Shown: positions 63,513 to 64,000 of the stretch, piece after piece | How the letters are laid out: each line of letters starts with the position of its first letter | Numbering within the stretch: the first letter of the stretch is position 1 | DNA from: Gammaproteobacteria bacterium | GTDB lineage: Bacteria > Pseudomonadota > Gammaproteobacteria > Burkholderiales > Rhodocyclaceae | Reading direction: 5' to 3' | DNA: 64,000 bases | Assembly (NCBI GenBank): GCA_018828385.1 | Contig: JAHJVE010000011.1 | Span: 1-64,000, forward strand | Made by a program: the position numbers and the translations under genes | Notes under the pieces: model-generated | Told to the model about the DNA's origin: nothing | Databases searched by the model: none | Seen by the model: only the letters and a program-made list of their open reading frames with translations

Positions 63513-63538
63513 GCTACGGGGGCTTGCGCCCCCGTAGC
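63513..63538. promoter_or_regulatory. Perfect 11-bp hairpin between nirS and the di-heme gene
   Basis: GCTACGGGGGC and its complement with a TTGC loop. There is no T-run on the minus strand, so it more likely stabilises or attenuates the nirS transcript than fully terminates it. Confidence 0.6.
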
Positions 63539-63568
63539 TTTAAGTCACATCAAACAATCAGCAGTCGA

Positions 63569-64000
63569 TCAATAGATGTCGTGCTGGGTGTTGTAGACGT
63601 TGAACTTGCCGGTCGGCGTGATCATCTTCGGATCGGTGATGACCTTCTTGAGCGTCAGCGTCGCATCGTCATAGACGACGATGGCCGACTGGTCGGTCTT
63701 GCCGCCCCACAACGAGATCCAGACTTCCGTGCCATCGGCGCTGTATTCCGGATGCACGGCGCGGCGTGTCGCCTTGGTTTCCGGCAGGCCGGCATCCTTG
63801 GCGACGTTGATCACCTTGACCGGCTTCGAGAGATCGGAAACATTCCAGATCGAAACGGATTCAGCCAGTTCCCGCTCCGGATTCTGCGGCGAGTCGGCCC
63901 ACAGGTGCTTCGACTTCGGATGGGTCTTGACGAACAGGTTGCCCGGCACGTGCTTCACCTCCTGAACGACCTTCCAGTTGAACTCCTTGAACTTGGCGTT
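63569..64000 (-). CDS. nirS: Cytochrome cd1 nitrite reductase, C-terminal part; truncated by window edge
   Basis: The last 143 residues are visible (EVKHVPGNLFVKTHPKSKHL, AVHPEYSADGTEVWISLWGG, TPTGKFNVYNTQHDIY), the final blade of the d1 propeller. NirS reduces nitrite to NO in the periplasm. The start is outside the right edge. It is followed by a hairpin and the genes for electron carriers and heme d1 synthesis. Confidence 0.95.
   Translation of the reverse strand, partial: NAKFKEFNWKVVQEVKHVPGNLFVKTHPKSKHLWADSPQNPERELAESVSIWNVSDLSKPVKVINVAKDAGLPETKATRRAVHPEYSADGTEVWISLWGGKTDQSAIVVYDDATLTLKKVITDPKMITPTGKFNVYNTQHDIY

Overview
The window looks like a chromosomal segment of a GC-rich, denitrifying betaproteobacterium, most likely of the Rhodocyclales (Dechloromonas/Azonexus-like). 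The reasons are the nirS-type denitrification genes with heme d1 maturation genes, the paired cyanophycin synthetases with their DUF1854 and ABC partners, several PEP-CTERM proteins, a K+-independent H+-pyrophosphatase beside a PPi-dependent phosphofructokinase, and the DUF3460 and DUF3149 families. The genus is inferred from gene content only.

Layout. 1-5.5 kb: the start of a giant adhesin (N-terminal retention module, Calx-beta repeat; runs off the left edge) with its type I secretion adaptor, ABC exporter and a LuxR-type regulator. 5.6-12.7 kb: a leftward housekeeping run exbB-exbD-lpxK-trm112-kdsB-adk-pfp-hppA. 12.9-15 kb: xseA and sodB, rightward. 15-19.7 kb: a very large hybrid histidine kinase carrying two fused solute-binding domains, and a cysteine-cluster protein. 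19.9-28.5 kb: a rightward four-gene cassette consisting of a SLOG-like predicted sensor, an 1811-residue protein with two serine-hydrolase modules, a CHAT protease and a helical repeat tail, an M15-type peptidase, and a polytopic membrane protein with a cytosolic Rossmann-like domain. 28.5-36.7 kb: a GGDEF-EAL protein, a di-heme peroxidase and small housekeeping genes (ubiC, DUF192, rluE-like, Yip1-like, HD hydrolase, phhB). 37 kb: tRNA-Leu(GAG). 37.2-43.1 kb: a hybrid kinase coupled to a periplasmic binding protein, a fused SpmA/SpmB protein and an L,D-transpeptidase. 43.3-45.7 kb: two PEP-CTERM proteins and a DUF3149 peptide. 46.4-49.1 kb: nirJ and nirN. 49.2-57 kb: the cyanophycin locus (ABC transporter, DUF1854, two CphA paralogues). 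57-58.8 kb: a third PEP-CTERM protein and an HEEEH protein. 58.8-64 kb: nirH, nirG, nirDL, nirF, nirC, a cupredoxin, an ethylbenzene-dehydrogenase-like di-heme protein and the 3' end of nirS, so the cyanophycin locus splits the nir genes in two.

The most unusual signal is a dispersed motif of about 38 bp that I find about 17 times by eye, in both orientations. It has two T-tracts one helical turn apart separated by GGCC, then a core close to GGTTGACCGTAGCA. It occurs between genes, against stop codons, in interdomain linkers, inside conserved genes (kdsB, xseA, a nir decarboxylase gene), and it encodes most of the signal peptide of two cytochromes. Its layout resembles the extended DNA-uptake signal of Pasteurellaceae, but its function here is unknown. 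The second point of interest is the SLOG/CHAT/M15/membrane cassette, which has the composition of a conflict or defence system and itself carries three copies of the motif.

All counts and alignments were made by eye; family assignments rest on recognised motifs and gene context, not on database searches.
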